This document shows, piece by piece, positions 1 to 7,094 of a DNA stretch of 39,493 bases. Within the stretch, counting starts at the first letter, position 1. Every line of letters begins with the position of its first letter. This DNA comes from Mycolicibacterium aromaticivorans JS19b1 = JCM 16368 (GTDB lineage Bacteria > Actinomycetota > Actinomycetes > Mycobacteriales > Mycobacteriaceae): NCBI RefSeq assembly GCF_000559085.1, contig NZ_JALN02000005.1:1-39493 (forward strand). Direction: 5' to 3'. Both the position numbers and the translations under genes were made by a program. The notes under the pieces are model-generated. The model saw only the letters and a program-made list of their open reading frames with translations, had not been told where the DNA came from and ran no database searches.

Positions 1-858
1 TGCGGGACGTGAGCCGAAAAGTGTTGCGCAGCAGATGAATGATGCACGTCTGCACGATCGCCTGCGGCCACACATTGCCCACCACCTCGGGCAGTCCCTT
101 GAGCCCGTCGCAGACGACGAAGAAGGTGTCCTTGATGCCGCGGTTGCGTAGGTCGGTGAGCACGCTCATCCAGAACTTGGCGCCCTCCCCGCCGGTGCCG
201 GCCCACAAGCCGAGGATGTCGCGTTCCCCGGCCAGGGGACCCCGATGGCAGCGTAGAACGGCCGGTTGGCGACTTGGCCGTCGCGGACCTTGACCACGAT
301 CGCGTCGATGAAGATCGCGGCGTAGGTTTCATCCAGCGGTCGCACCGACCAGTCGTTCATCTCCTCAAGCACCTTGTCGGTGATGCGGCTGATCGTCTCT
401 TTGGATACCGACGCCCCGTAGATCTCGGCGAAGTGCGCCGAGATCTCACCGGTGGTCAAGCCCTTCGCGTACAGCGACAGCACGACCTCGTCCACGCCGT
501 TCAGGCGACGTTGGCGTTTCTTGACGATCTGAGGCTCGAAGGTCGATGCCCGATCGCGCGGCACGTCAAGTTCGACCGGGCCGGTGGTGTCGGTCAGCAC
601 CGTCTTGGTGCGGGTGCCGTTGCGGATGTTGCCCGACCCCGTCTCGGGCGGGTCGTGTTTCTCATAGCCGAGGTGCTCGGTCATCTCCTCATTGAGCGCG
701 GTCTCGAGGACCGTCTTGGTCAACTGCTTGAGCAGCCCGTCGGGCCCGGTCAGCGACAAGCCCTGCTCCTGGGCCAATCGGACCAGTTCGACCGCAGCCT
801 TCTGGCCTTCGGACTGCTCAGCCGCCTTCTTCTTCGCCACATCGTCCAGTGTCGTCAT
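1..858 (-). pseudogene. IS256-family transposase, partial and frameshifted (copy 1)
   Basis: N-terminal two thirds of the transposase that is complete at 28013-29293. The frame is lost near 237, where this copy lacks the T present in the two other copies of the gene. The end of the gene lies outside the window. The break sits at the extreme contig end and is probably a consensus error, so the real gene should be intact. Confidence 0.85.
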
Positions 859-927
859 CACGGCACCTTTCTCGCCGAGCATCACTCAGCGTGTCAGTGC
901 CGGAAACACCGTTAGATCCACAGTCCC
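1..927 (-). mobile_element. IS256-family element, 5' part (cut by window edge)
   Basis: This is the same insertion as the complete element at 27976-29362, seen in the first overlap copy and truncated by the start of the window. Its outer terminus ends at 927. The next 8 bases, CGCCCAAC (928-935), match the target duplication found on both sides of the complete copy. Confidence 0.9.
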
Positions 928-956
928 CGCCCAACTTGTGCAAATGTGCCAGACAT

Positions 957-978
957 CCTACTAGGCGATTGGAGTAGG
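957..978. other. Candidate oriT inverted repeat (copy 1)
   Basis: Perfect 6-bp arms CCTACT and AGTAGG with a 10-bp spacer, beside the IS insertion in the traA-rep intergenic region. It is the same site as 29392-29413, where the reasoning is given. Confidence 0.3.
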
Positions 979-1083
979 TATTCTGGTGGCAGTGAACCCC
1001 GGGGGGTGGCGAGTAAGTGATTTGATGGGTGGCGGCGCATGGGGCGGTGGAGATCGGTAGAAGCAGCGGTGTTGGACGAGCTG

Positions 1084-2393
1084 TTATGTCTGCTGGAGGA
1101 GCGTGAGGACACCGTCGGCCTCGACGCGTTGATGAGCTATCTCGTGGACGGCGTCAGCGTTCCCGCCTACCGACCACCGGGCCAGTTGTGGGACATCGCC
1201 ACCGTCGGGCCGGAGGCACCGCCCACTGTCCTCTGAGGTGTCGAGAGACGTCTCCGGAACGTCCCACGGTGGGTGGGCAGGACGAGCGCGCAGTATGCGG
1301 CGGATCTCGTGCTGGGCGGCGGCGATGCGTGCGTGTTGGGCGGCGGTCAACGGCACCGGGTGCGGCGTCTTCTGGTCGATGCGGTCGGCGGCGCAGCCGC
1401 CGACCTTTGTCGGGGGCTGCGCGGTGGTCCAGGTGAGTCGTCGGAGTCGGCTGGACAGGAACGCGCCGGGGTTGGTGATGTGGTCGGGCCAGGTCGCGCC
1501 GCGGGCGCGCATGTCGGCGTTCAGCGCGTCGGTGATGTCCTGTGCTGTCCATACCAGCGGGTCGATACCGGCTGCGGTGAGCGCATCGCAGATGGTGCCG
1601 ATGTGGACGCGGTCGAGGCCGTGGGCCGCAGCGACGAGGCCGCGGCGAGGCGTTGGGTGGCCAGTGGTCGCGGTGTGGTCCGCCGGGGCGGGCACACTGC
1701 ACGGGTTTTGAATCCCTTTCGTGAATCTTCATGAGCGGGCGCGCTGGCGCGCCCGCTTGGTGAGTTTCTCCCTACGGGAGTTAAAAGACTAAGACCGCCT
1801 GACGGCGGTAGGTGGAAATCCTGCACAGGGTCATGCACAGGACGAGGCGATGCCGGGCGGGCTTCGCGGCGCGGCACCAGGTGGTACACCGAGGGTCTAC
1901 GGCCGACGCTGGGGGTGCCCGGTGAGCCGTGTCCGCGTTGGGCCTCCACGGCCCATTGGGAGGCCCGTAGGACCCGCCAGGCGGCCGTAATGGTGCGTAC
2001 GTCACAGCCCACCCGGGCGGCGATGGTGGCACGGGTTACGGCGACGTGGCGGCCGGTGGCGTGATCGGCGTGCTCGGCCATCACCCCGGCGATCGACAAC
2101 AGCGTCGTCGCGGTGATCGACACCCGCTGCTCCGTGCACAGCTGGCCCAGGGCCGGCGACTGCGCCCAACGCTGGAGCCCGTCGAGCCAACTGCTGCGGC
2201 TGGTCCACATCGGCGCCCGCGGCCCACACGCGCCGGCGCGCTCGACCCAGCCGCGGCGGCGCTCATTGTTCAGCGCTCGGGCGACGTGCGGTGTGGGCGC
2301 GATAGCGGCGCCCAGCGGCGCCGGCCACGCACTGCTCACCCGAGCTGATCGGGCGGTGAGGAAGTCACGATTTGCGCACTGATTGCGCGCCAT
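1084..2393 (-). pseudogene. Rep-like HTH protein, copy 1 (frameshifted)
   Basis: First-copy version of the gene intact at 29520-30830. A G run near 1640 has two G here and three in copy 2, which splits the reading frame into an N-terminal HTH part and a C-terminal part. The break lies in the low-quality start of the contig and is most likely an assembly artefact. Confidence 0.8.
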
Positions 2394-2431
2394 TTCTGGA
2401 ACGTCAGACAGGCGTGCGCTACCGTGAGAGC

Positions 2432-2540
2432 TGTCGGTCAAGACAGTCCCTTCGGGGAAATGGGTACGGAAGACCCGGAACCGAGTTCGCAGCTCGGTTT
2501 GAACCTCCAGACGTGGCCCGCCTAAGGCGGGGCCTTCGTC
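2432..2540 (+). ncRNA. Structured RNA antisense to rep leader (copy 1)
   Basis: First-copy version of the candidate RNA at 30869-30978. The promoter is at 2397-2425. One C of the terminator stem is missing near 2518 relative to copy 2, which restores a perfect stem. Confidence 0.45.
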
Positions 2541-2627
2541 ATTCAGCGGGGGTTCCGCACACCAGCTATTCAGATGTCACGTTTGGCCTTACGGCTAAGT
2601 CCAGCCAGCAGCCGCGGCGCATACCGG

Positions 2628-2830
2628 TCACATCGCCAGCGGCAGCTCCTCCCTTGACTTGTGAAGTGCAAGGACAAGCTCGGGATGGCCGACGTGCTCG
2701 GCTAGCAGGTCTGCGACGTACTGCCCCATCGGGATACCGAGCTCGGCCGCCCTCTGTTTGACGATGTCGTAGACCACCCGAGGGGGCGCGTCATGATCTG
2801 GGCGCGGTCACCTTTATGCGGTTGAGCCAT
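2628..2830 (-). pseudogene. Small RHH-like plasmid protein, copy 1 (frameshifted)
   Basis: First-copy version of the 67-residue gene at 31066-31269. The G run at 2782-2786 has five G here and six in copy 2. The loss shifts the frame after the first third of the gene and is most likely a contig-end error. Confidence 0.6.
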
Positions 2831-2956
2831 GAGCAGGACTCTGCCAGCCGGAACAAGCTGTAACTGATAGCGACACGCGGTTTGTGTGGACCTGTGTGAC
2901 GCGTGTGGTTCACGCGGCCGGGTGGCCTCTCCCCTGCTGTGCGCCCGTCATCGCGG

Positions 2957-3160
2957 TCATGGTCGTCTGGTGAGAATCGCGATGGCGGCTTGAATGACGA
3001 CGCCCAGGATGGCGCCGATGACGCGTCCGGTATCTCCGATGGTGAGCTTGGATTCCGGGTTGCGGGCGTGGATGCGATCAGCGAGGACGCAGACCGTCAC
3101 GACGGTAGCCACGACTCCGAGGATGGCGACGATCCACACGGCCAGGTCAGTTCCGCTCAT
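2957..3160 (-). CDS. Small two-helix membrane protein (67 aa)
   Basis: Unrecognised small protein. From the ATG at 3160 it starts MSGTDLAVW and has a hydrophobic segment at about residues 5-26, a short charged linker containing KLTIGDTGR, and a second hydrophobic segment at about residues 47-62 ending in LTRRP. This predicts a hairpin of two membrane helices. A purine-rich GAG lies about 8 bases before the ATG. Longer upstream starts would add a basic, low-complexity leader that does not look coding. It lies between the RHH-like gene and parA and is identical in both overlap copies. A holin-like or toxin-like role is possible from size and topology alone, but nothing in the sequence proves it. 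Confidence 0.6.
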   Translation of the reverse strand: MSGTDLAVWIVAILGVVATVVTVCVLADRIHARNPESKLTIGDTGRVIGAILGVVIQAAIAILTRRP

Positions 3161-3544
3161 AGTTGATGCTCTTTCTCTGGTTGGTCGGGAAAGCGGCTCC
3201 CGGAGCGGGGCGTGAGAGCTCCGCTCTTTTCTTCTGGGCGGAACTGGGCTGTTTTCCACGGCACTGCCGCACCTTTCTCGTCGTGGCAACTCGGTCATTG
3301 GTGAAGTACCGGGGCGAGAGCTGTTTTCCGTCGTGCGGTGCGGCAGGTAGTTCTCTGGCACTCATCGGGAGGTATATGCCGGTGGGGTGCAGCGGCGGGG
3401 TCGCGAGGTACGGGCCATGAAAGAAGGGGTGCTTGGGGTGTAGCTTTCACGCCCTCTAATGACCTGCTGGAGGCCGATTTGCCGACAAGACGGGTGGTGA
3501 CAATTTGGTAACGACTCGCAGAAATACCGGGTCTACGTCGATAG
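3161..3544. other. Gene-poor region upstream of parA
   Basis: No confident gene. On the plus strand a strong GGGAGG stands just before ATG 3376, which opens a 14-codon frame whose stop overlaps (ATGA) the ATG of a second mini-ORF at 3417. That second frame is open for 31 residues only in copy 2 (31856-31951), because copy 1 lacks one G near 3436. The rest lacks recognisable signals apart from the repeats starting at 3545. Confidence 0.5.
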
Positions 3545-3600
3545 ACGTAACGACGTAATAGCGTGTTGACGTATATGCGTCATTGCGCTGTGACGTAAGG
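3545..3600. repeat. 8-bp phased RCGT repeat array 1 (putative centromere and parA operator)
   Basis: Seven consecutive octamers, each with an RCG(T) core in the same register: ACGTAACG, ACGTAATA, GCGTGTTG, ACGTATAT, GCGTCATT, GCGCTGTG, ACGTAAGG. The array ends 7 bases before the parA ATG and therefore covers its promoter region. Short helically phased repeats of this type are typical binding sites of ribbon-helix-helix partition proteins, which also repress their own operon. Confidence 0.7.
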
Positions 3601-3607
3601 TTTGGCC

Positions 3608-4183
3608 ATGCCTACGGTTTCTTTGGTCCACACCAAGGGCGGCGTTGCGAAGACGACGTCGGCGGTGTATCTCGCGACTGCTGCCCATCGCCGCGGTCGC
3701 GATGTCGTACTTGTTGATGCCGACCCGCAGGGCTCGGCGCTGGAATGGGCGGCGGCCGCCCAGGATGACCCCTTGCCGTTTCCGGTGGTGCCGGCACGCC
3801 GACCCCTGGACGTCAGTGGCCGCCAGGAGTTGACGATCGTGGACACTCCCCCGGGTACGGCGCAGGTTATTCAGGAAGCGATCGAGCTGGCCGATTTGGT
3901 CGTGGTGCCCACGGGGGCTTCACCGCTGGATGTCCGCCGGGTATGGCCGACTTTGGAGATCACCGCACACCGCCCCACGGCGGTGCTGCTGACCGGCGTC
4001 GATCTACGAACCCGACTAGCCGACGAGGTGAAGACCCTGCTGGAGGACGAGGGCGTGCCGGTGATCGAAACGCGGATTGTCCGCCGTGAGGGCATCCGCC
4101 GGGCGTTCGGGTCTACACCGAATCACCTGTACGGCTACGACGACGTGTTCGACGAGCTGATGGGGGCATTGGTTCATGTCTGA
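3608..4183 (+). CDS. parA: ParA-family partition ATPase
   Basis: Deviant Walker-type ATPase of the small ParA class (191 aa), expected to drive segregation of plasmid copies over the nucleoid. The P-loop KGGVAKTT is at residues 10-17 with the signature lysine, followed by VDADPQGSA (switch I, near residues 37-45) and VDTPPGT (Walker B region, near residue 79). There is no N-terminal HTH, so it probably does not bind a specific site; that role falls to the overlapping RHH gene downstream. ATG 3608 is preferred over the in-frame TTG 3602 because AAGG stands 7 bases upstream of it. It overlaps the next gene by 8 bases, implying coupled translation, and repeat array 1 sits directly upstream, implying autoregulation. 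Confidence 0.9.
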   Translation: MPTVSLVHTKGGVAKTTSAVYLATAAHRRGRDVVLVDADPQGSALEWAAAAQDDPLPFPVVPARRPLDVSGRQELTIVDTPPGTAQVIQEAIELADLVVVPTGASPLDVRRVWPTLEITAHRPTAVLLTGVDLRTRLADEVKTLLEDEGVPVIETRIVRREGIRRAFGSTPNHLYGYDDVFDELMGALVHV

Positions 4184-4403
4184 CTTGACTTCGAAGATGG
4201 CCGCACGAGTGAAGACAGAACCCGCCAAGCGGGCGGCTGAGGCGTTCCGCTCCCCCACTGACGATATGCAGCGCGCCACCGTTTATCTGCCACGCGCGAC
4301 GGTGCGCGGACTGAAGCAGGCTGCACTGGACCGGGACACGAGCATGAGCAAAATCCTCACCGACCTGGCCGATCGGTGGTTAGCCCAGAACGCAAAGACG
4401 TAA
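4176..4403 (+). CDS. Ribbon-helix-helix partition protein (ParB/Omega-type partner of ParA)
   Basis: A 75-residue protein whose C-terminal half has the RHH pattern: a short strand RATVYLP at about residues 33-39, then a helix RGLKQAALDRD, a turn, and a helix SKILTDLADRWL. The basic N-terminal tail (KMAARVKTEPAKRAAE) is typical of partners that stimulate ParA ATPases. It starts inside the end of parA (ATGTCTGA overlap). The likely targets are the four 8-bp repeat arrays, one of which begins within the last codons of this gene. The family is inferred from the fold pattern and position, as sequences of such proteins diverge strongly. Confidence 0.75.
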   Translation: MSDLTSKMAARVKTEPAKRAAEAFRSPTDDMQRATVYLPRATVRGLKQAALDRDTSMSKILTDLADRWLAQNAKT

Positions 4404-4437
4404 GAACGTAAATGCGTCATTACGTCCTTACGTTAAC
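4398..4437. repeat. 8-bp phased RCGT repeat array 2
   Basis: Five octamers in register (ACGTAAGA, ACGTAAAT, GCGTCATT, ACGTCCTT, ACGTTAAC) that together form an imperfect palindrome. The array overlaps the last codons and stop of the RHH gene and lies upstream of the NYN gene. Confidence 0.7.
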
Positions 4438-4505
4438 AACTTCATGCCCCCAGCCGGGATCGTCCTGGCGGGCGATTGCGTGCCCGCCAGTTAGCGTCTG
4501 TTTCT

Positions 4506-5237
4506 ATGCGAGTGGGTGTGTACATCGATGGTTTCAACCTGTACTACGGCGGCAAGTTCATCTGCGGATCTGGCACGGCCGGCTGGCGATGGCTTGACCT
4601 GCGCGCCTTGGCGACGCGGCTGATGGCCAACCAATCGGCTTGGAGCGGTGCGACCGTTGAACGCATCGTGTACTGCACTGCGCGTATCTCAGGAGCTGAC
4701 AACCGCGTCGGCAGTCGAGAACAGGACGCCTACCTCGCCGCTTTGACCCGCGCCGCTGTCGTGGATCACATCGAAGAGGGCAACTACGTCAACCGCGTCA
4801 CCTCCGCGCCCCTGGCCACCAAAGACCGACGCGGGCGTCCGGTTCTCACCACCCCAGCTTGGCCGGTAACCATTAAAGATGGTGCCGGGCAGAATGCCCC
4901 CGACGCGCGGTTCTTCGTTTCTGTTGCCCGGCGCGAGGAGAAGGGCTCCGATGTAAATGTGGCCGCCCACCTGCTGCTGGACATCCTCGAAAACCGCATC
5001 GACGCCGCGCTGGTGATCAGCAACGACAGCGACCTGAAATTTCCTGTCCAGGCCGCACGTGACCGCGTCCCGGTCGGCACCATCAACCCGACCAAAAACC
5101 AGACCGCAGGAAAGCTGCGGGGGCGACCGTCGGACGGGGTAGGCAACCACTGGTGGTACCAGCTGGTCGCCGCAGATTTCCAGTCCTGCCAACTCCCGGA
5201 CCCCGCTGGCGGGGTGTCTAAGCCGCCGCCCTGGTGA
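4506..5237 (+). CDS. NYN-domain (PIN-like) nuclease
   Basis: A 243-residue protein of the NYN/PIN-like superfamily, which cuts RNA with a metal-dependent acidic centre. The first motif, [13 protein letters not shown], begins at about residue 3 and carries the first conserved aspartate and asparagine. A second acidic cluster, [12 protein letters not shown], lies near residue 145, and the third, VISNDSDL, near residue 170. Those give the D...D...D pattern of active members. ATG 4506 is chosen because the family motif starts immediately after it; an in-frame TTG at 4476 would add ten unrelated residues, and no good Shine-Dalgarno is seen for either. It follows the partition pair, is flanked by arrays 2 and 3, and is closed by a strong terminator. 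A role in plasmid RNA turnover or stability is inference. Confidence 0.85.
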   Translation: MRVGVYIDGFNLYYGGKFICGSGTAGWRWLDLRALATRLMANQSAWSGATVERIVYCTARISGADNRVGSREQDAYLAALTRAAVVDHIEEGNYVNRVTSAPLATKDRRGRPVLTTPAWPVTIKDGAGQNAPDARFFVSVARREEKGSDVNVAAHLLLDILENRIDAALVISNDSDLKFPVQAARDRVPVGTINPTKNQTAGKLRGRPSDGVGNHWWYQLVAADFQSCQLPDPAGGVSKPPPW

Positions 5238-5300
5238 CCTGCCCGACAGGGGAGGGGAATTGCGTGGACGCAACGCGCGTTGCATAATTGCGGAATACCA

Positions 5301-5329
5301 CCCGTCCCCGGCAGGGGACGGGTTTTTTC
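5301..5329 (+). terminator. Rho-independent terminator after the NYN gene
   Basis: Stem CCCGTCCCC / GGGGACGGG with a GCA loop, followed by TTTTTT. A closely related terminator, including about 20 bases of preceding sequence (TAATTGCG...AATACCA), recurs at 6476-6502. Confidence 0.85.
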
Positions 5330-5336
5330 TTGCCCA

Positions 5337-5384
5337 ACGTAAGGACGTAATGACGTATATGCGTCGTTACGTCCTTACGTCATG
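5337..5384. repeat. 8-bp phased RCGT repeat array 3
   Basis: Six octamers (ACGTAAGG, ACGTAATG, ACGTATAT, GCGTCGTT, ACGTCCTT, ACGTCATG) forming a nearly perfect 44-bp palindrome between the convergent NYN gene and the following minus-strand gene, whose stop codon it includes. Confidence 0.75.
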
Positions 5385-5943
5385 ATTGCGTATTGAAGCG
5401 CTTTTCCCAGGCTGGGTAGCTGCCGAGGCTACGAAGAAGGGGAGCGGTGAGTGCTGCCACGACCTGGTCGGGGTTTTCGTCGAGGTCGGCTAGTGAGGCT
5501 TCGGTTGCTCTCTCGTAGATGTTTTCTGTGTAGACGGGTCCTTTGTCGCCGAAGTTCTGGTCGGCGATGATCCATGACGTCGAGTCGCGTAGGCCATTCA
5601 TGGAGAGGGCGAACCGCCAACTTCCGGTGTAGCCCCAGCGGTGCGACACTGCAGCGGCCAGGCGGGCAAGCAAGCTGACGTGCCCGATGATCAGTCTTTC
5701 GAAGACCAGCGTGAGGTCGGGTGGGGGAGGGGACACGTTGCTGAATGAGCGGGTGGTCACGGCGCGCTCCGATGCCAACACGAGTCGGCCGGACTCATAG
5801 AGCACGATCTCGGCGGCGGAGTCCTTGCCGGCGAAGCGTTGCCCGTCGTACATGCCGGTGGTCAACGCGAGGCCAGACGAGCATGTCTTCTCGCGCGCCG
5901 ACCGGGTCGGCCAGCACGACGAGCAGAGGAGCAGCGTCACCAA
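5380..5943 (-). CDS. Conserved protein, C-terminal part (possible frameshift with 5795-6148)
   Basis: Conserved-looking actinobacterial sequence of unknown function. The part from about residue 25 on (GLALTTGMYDGQRF... to ...GSYPAWEKRF) has the composition of a folded domain, with a long helix LIIGHVSLLARLAAAVSHRWGY. My recollection is that such sequences form the C-terminus of AlbA_2-type DNA-binding proteins, but I cannot confirm it. The first 24 residues look like read-through of another frame, because the overlapping frame at 5795-6148 carries a credible N-terminus. The two frames would join by a +1 shift around 5860-5890, identical in both overlap copies. Either this is one broken gene or the two genes overlap. 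Confidence 0.55.
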   Translation of the reverse strand: MVTLLLCSSCWPTRSAREKTCSSGLALTTGMYDGQRFAGKDSAAEIVLYESGRLVLASERAVTTRSFSNVSPPPPDLTLVFERLIIGHVSLLARLAAAVSHRWGYTGSWRFALSMNGLRDSTSWIIADQNFGDKGPVYTENIYERATEASLADLDENPDQVVAALTAPLLRSLGSYPAWEKRFNTQS

Positions 5944-6148
5944 CGAGTTCGGTACGGATCGAGCGGGCTTCAGCTCGTAGATCGCGGCGGTCCGCCAGGC
6001 GCCGGTCTAGGAGGCGTACGACCTCGGGGTTGGGCACCCCCATCGGGGCCAGGCAACCCCTCACCGTCGTCGGCCGTCTCGTCCGTGCTCGTCGTGATTG
6101 CCACCCGGTGTGGTCCTCCTCGTGCAAGCGGTCCATACCAAGACTCAT
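5795..6148 (-). CDS. Probable N-terminal part of the same gene (frame-shifted relative to 5380-5943)
   Basis: From ATG 6148 this frame gives MSLGMDRLHEEDH and then a charged helical region with PEVVRLLDRRLADRRDL and LLVVLADPVGAREDM. After about residue 90 it turns into arginine-rich sequence that looks like out-of-frame translation, just where the other frame becomes protein-like. An internal ATG at 6043 (MGVPNPEV) is an alternative start. The N-terminal region is coding-like, but its independence as a gene is doubtful. Confidence 0.4.
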   Translation of the reverse strand: MSLGMDRLHEEDHTGWQSRRARTRRPTTVRGCLAPMGVPNPEVVRLLDRRLADRRDLRAEARSIRTELVGDAAPLLVVLADPVGAREDMLVWPRVDHRHVRRATLRRQGLRRRDRAL

Positions 6149-6183
6149 ATGCAGCGCAACTCGGTAATTCCCCAACACCCTAA

Positions 6184-6199
6184 TGTGATTTAGATCACG
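6184..6199. promoter_or_regulatory. CRP/FNR-family-like operator
   Basis: TGTGATTTAGATCACG fits the TGTGA-N6-TCAC(A) dyad of CRP-type regulators, including the mycobacterial CRP. It lies between two divergent genes (starts at 6148 minus and 6282 plus), where such a site could control either. Confidence 0.45.
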
Positions 6200-6281
6200 C
6201 ATTTGACCTGGGGAAACGTGCCTGCGGCCTGCATAAGAGCTTACAGAAACAACCGATTCGCGAACCCCTTTAGGAGGTGTC

Positions 6282-6440
6282 ATGATCACCCTGATCGCGC
6301 TCACGGTGACGATGTTCTTCATCGCGGCCACCGCCGTCACCATCGCGCTGCGCTGGCCAGCCACCATCACCTGGGTCCACGTCACCGTGGCCGTGGTCGC
6401 TCCCATCGCCGCCGAAACGATCAACCTGTTCGTCCGCTGA
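6282..6440 (+). CDS. Small two-helix membrane protein (52 aa)
   Basis: Unrecognised small protein. An excellent Shine-Dalgarno (AGGAGG, 5-6 bases before ATG 6282) fixes the start. The product begins MITLIALTVTMFF and has two hydrophobic stretches, about residues 2-23 and 29-49, separated by RWPATITW, with a short NLFVR end. This predicts two membrane helices and almost no soluble part. The gene follows the CRP-like site and ends 35 bases before a terminator. The same small two-helix layout is seen at 2957-3160, though the sequences are not alike. Function is unknown. Confidence 0.7.
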   Translation: MITLIALTVTMFFIAATAVTIALRWPATITWVHVTVAVVAPIAAETINLFVR

Positions 6441-6475
6441 ACTGGCCAAACAGACGGCATAATTGCGCAATACCA

Positions 6476-6502
6476 CCCGTCCCCGGCAGGGGCGGGTTTT
6501 TC
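6476..6502 (+). terminator. Rho-independent terminator after the 52-aa membrane protein
   Basis: Stem CCCGTCCCC / GGGGCGGG followed by TTTTT. It is a near copy of the terminator at 5301-5329. Confidence 0.8.
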
Positions 6503-6542
6503 TTTGCCTTCATGGGCCGCCCCCAGCTCACCGCGGCCTGTG

Positions 6543-6582
6543 GCGTCGTGACGTAATCACGTACTTACGTTATTACGTCACG
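6543..6582. repeat. 8-bp phased RCGT repeat array 4
   Basis: Five octamers (GCGTCGTG, ACGTAATC, ACGTACTT, ACGTTATT, ACGTCACG) forming a 40-bp imperfect palindrome downstream of the terminator. It repeats the terminator-then-array order found at 5301-5384. Confidence 0.7.
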
Positions 6583-6895
6583 ACGCACCACTTCATCCAA
6601 CCTGGGATGCAACGACAGATCAGAAGGTTAGGGGTCGGGCCGTGTCCCGATAACGAAGGTTTTCGGGACGCCGAAGAGCCACCGTCCCGCCTTAGCCTTG
6701 GACCATCCTCAGACTGTCAATCGGACGGTTCCTGGTCGCGTGATCTTTCGTGGCACGCCCCATGCTGCCTCTAGAGCCGTACGCGACCTCTCTCAACGCG
6801 TCCCTCAAGTCAAGAATGGTCCTGAACAAAGGGCCGCAACCGTGGTCACAAGACACCCGATGAATAAAGGTGAGCTGTCTCGGTCGAGAACACGC
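6583..6895. other. Intergenic region between backbone and metal-transport operon
   Basis: No credible gene. It holds a 7-bp perfect inverted repeat GTCCCGA / TCGGGAC at 6646-6671 that could be a weak terminator for either side. Nothing else is recognised. Confidence 0.4.
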
Positions 6896-7054
6896 TTAGC
6901 GGCCCCGTCGGCCCCACAGGATCAGCAGTGTCACCGTCGCGATCACCGCGATCGTCACTAGCAGGATCGTGGAGCCGATGATCACCGCGTGGTGGCTGTA
7001 CTGCGGTAGCGGGGTCGATGCCACGGCCAGCGAGCCACCGAGTGCGGTGCTCAC
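6896..7054 (-). CDS. Small single-helix membrane protein (52 aa) downstream of the transporter
   Basis: Unrecognised small protein. From GTG 7054 it reads VSTALGGSLAVAS, has a short polar stretch with YSHHAV, and then a strong hydrophobic helix at about residues 24-46 (IIGSTILLVTIAVIATVTLL), ending in the positively charged tail WGRRGR. That predicts one transmembrane helix with a cytoplasmic C-terminus. A second in-frame GTG at 7072 is a possible start. It begins 40 bases after the transporter stop on the same strand, so it is probably the last gene of the operon. A small accessory subunit of the transporter is a reasonable guess only. Confidence 0.6.
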   Translation of the reverse strand: MSTALGGSLAVASTPLPQYSHHAVIIGSTILLVTIAVIATVTLLILWGRRGR

Positions 7055-7094
7055 ATCCGCCGGTCCCTGCACCGGCGCGCGGTGCGGCGCATGG

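Noticed and set aside
3545..6582. CRISPR array
   Set aside because: The units are contiguous 8-mers with no unique spacers, and no cas gene is present.
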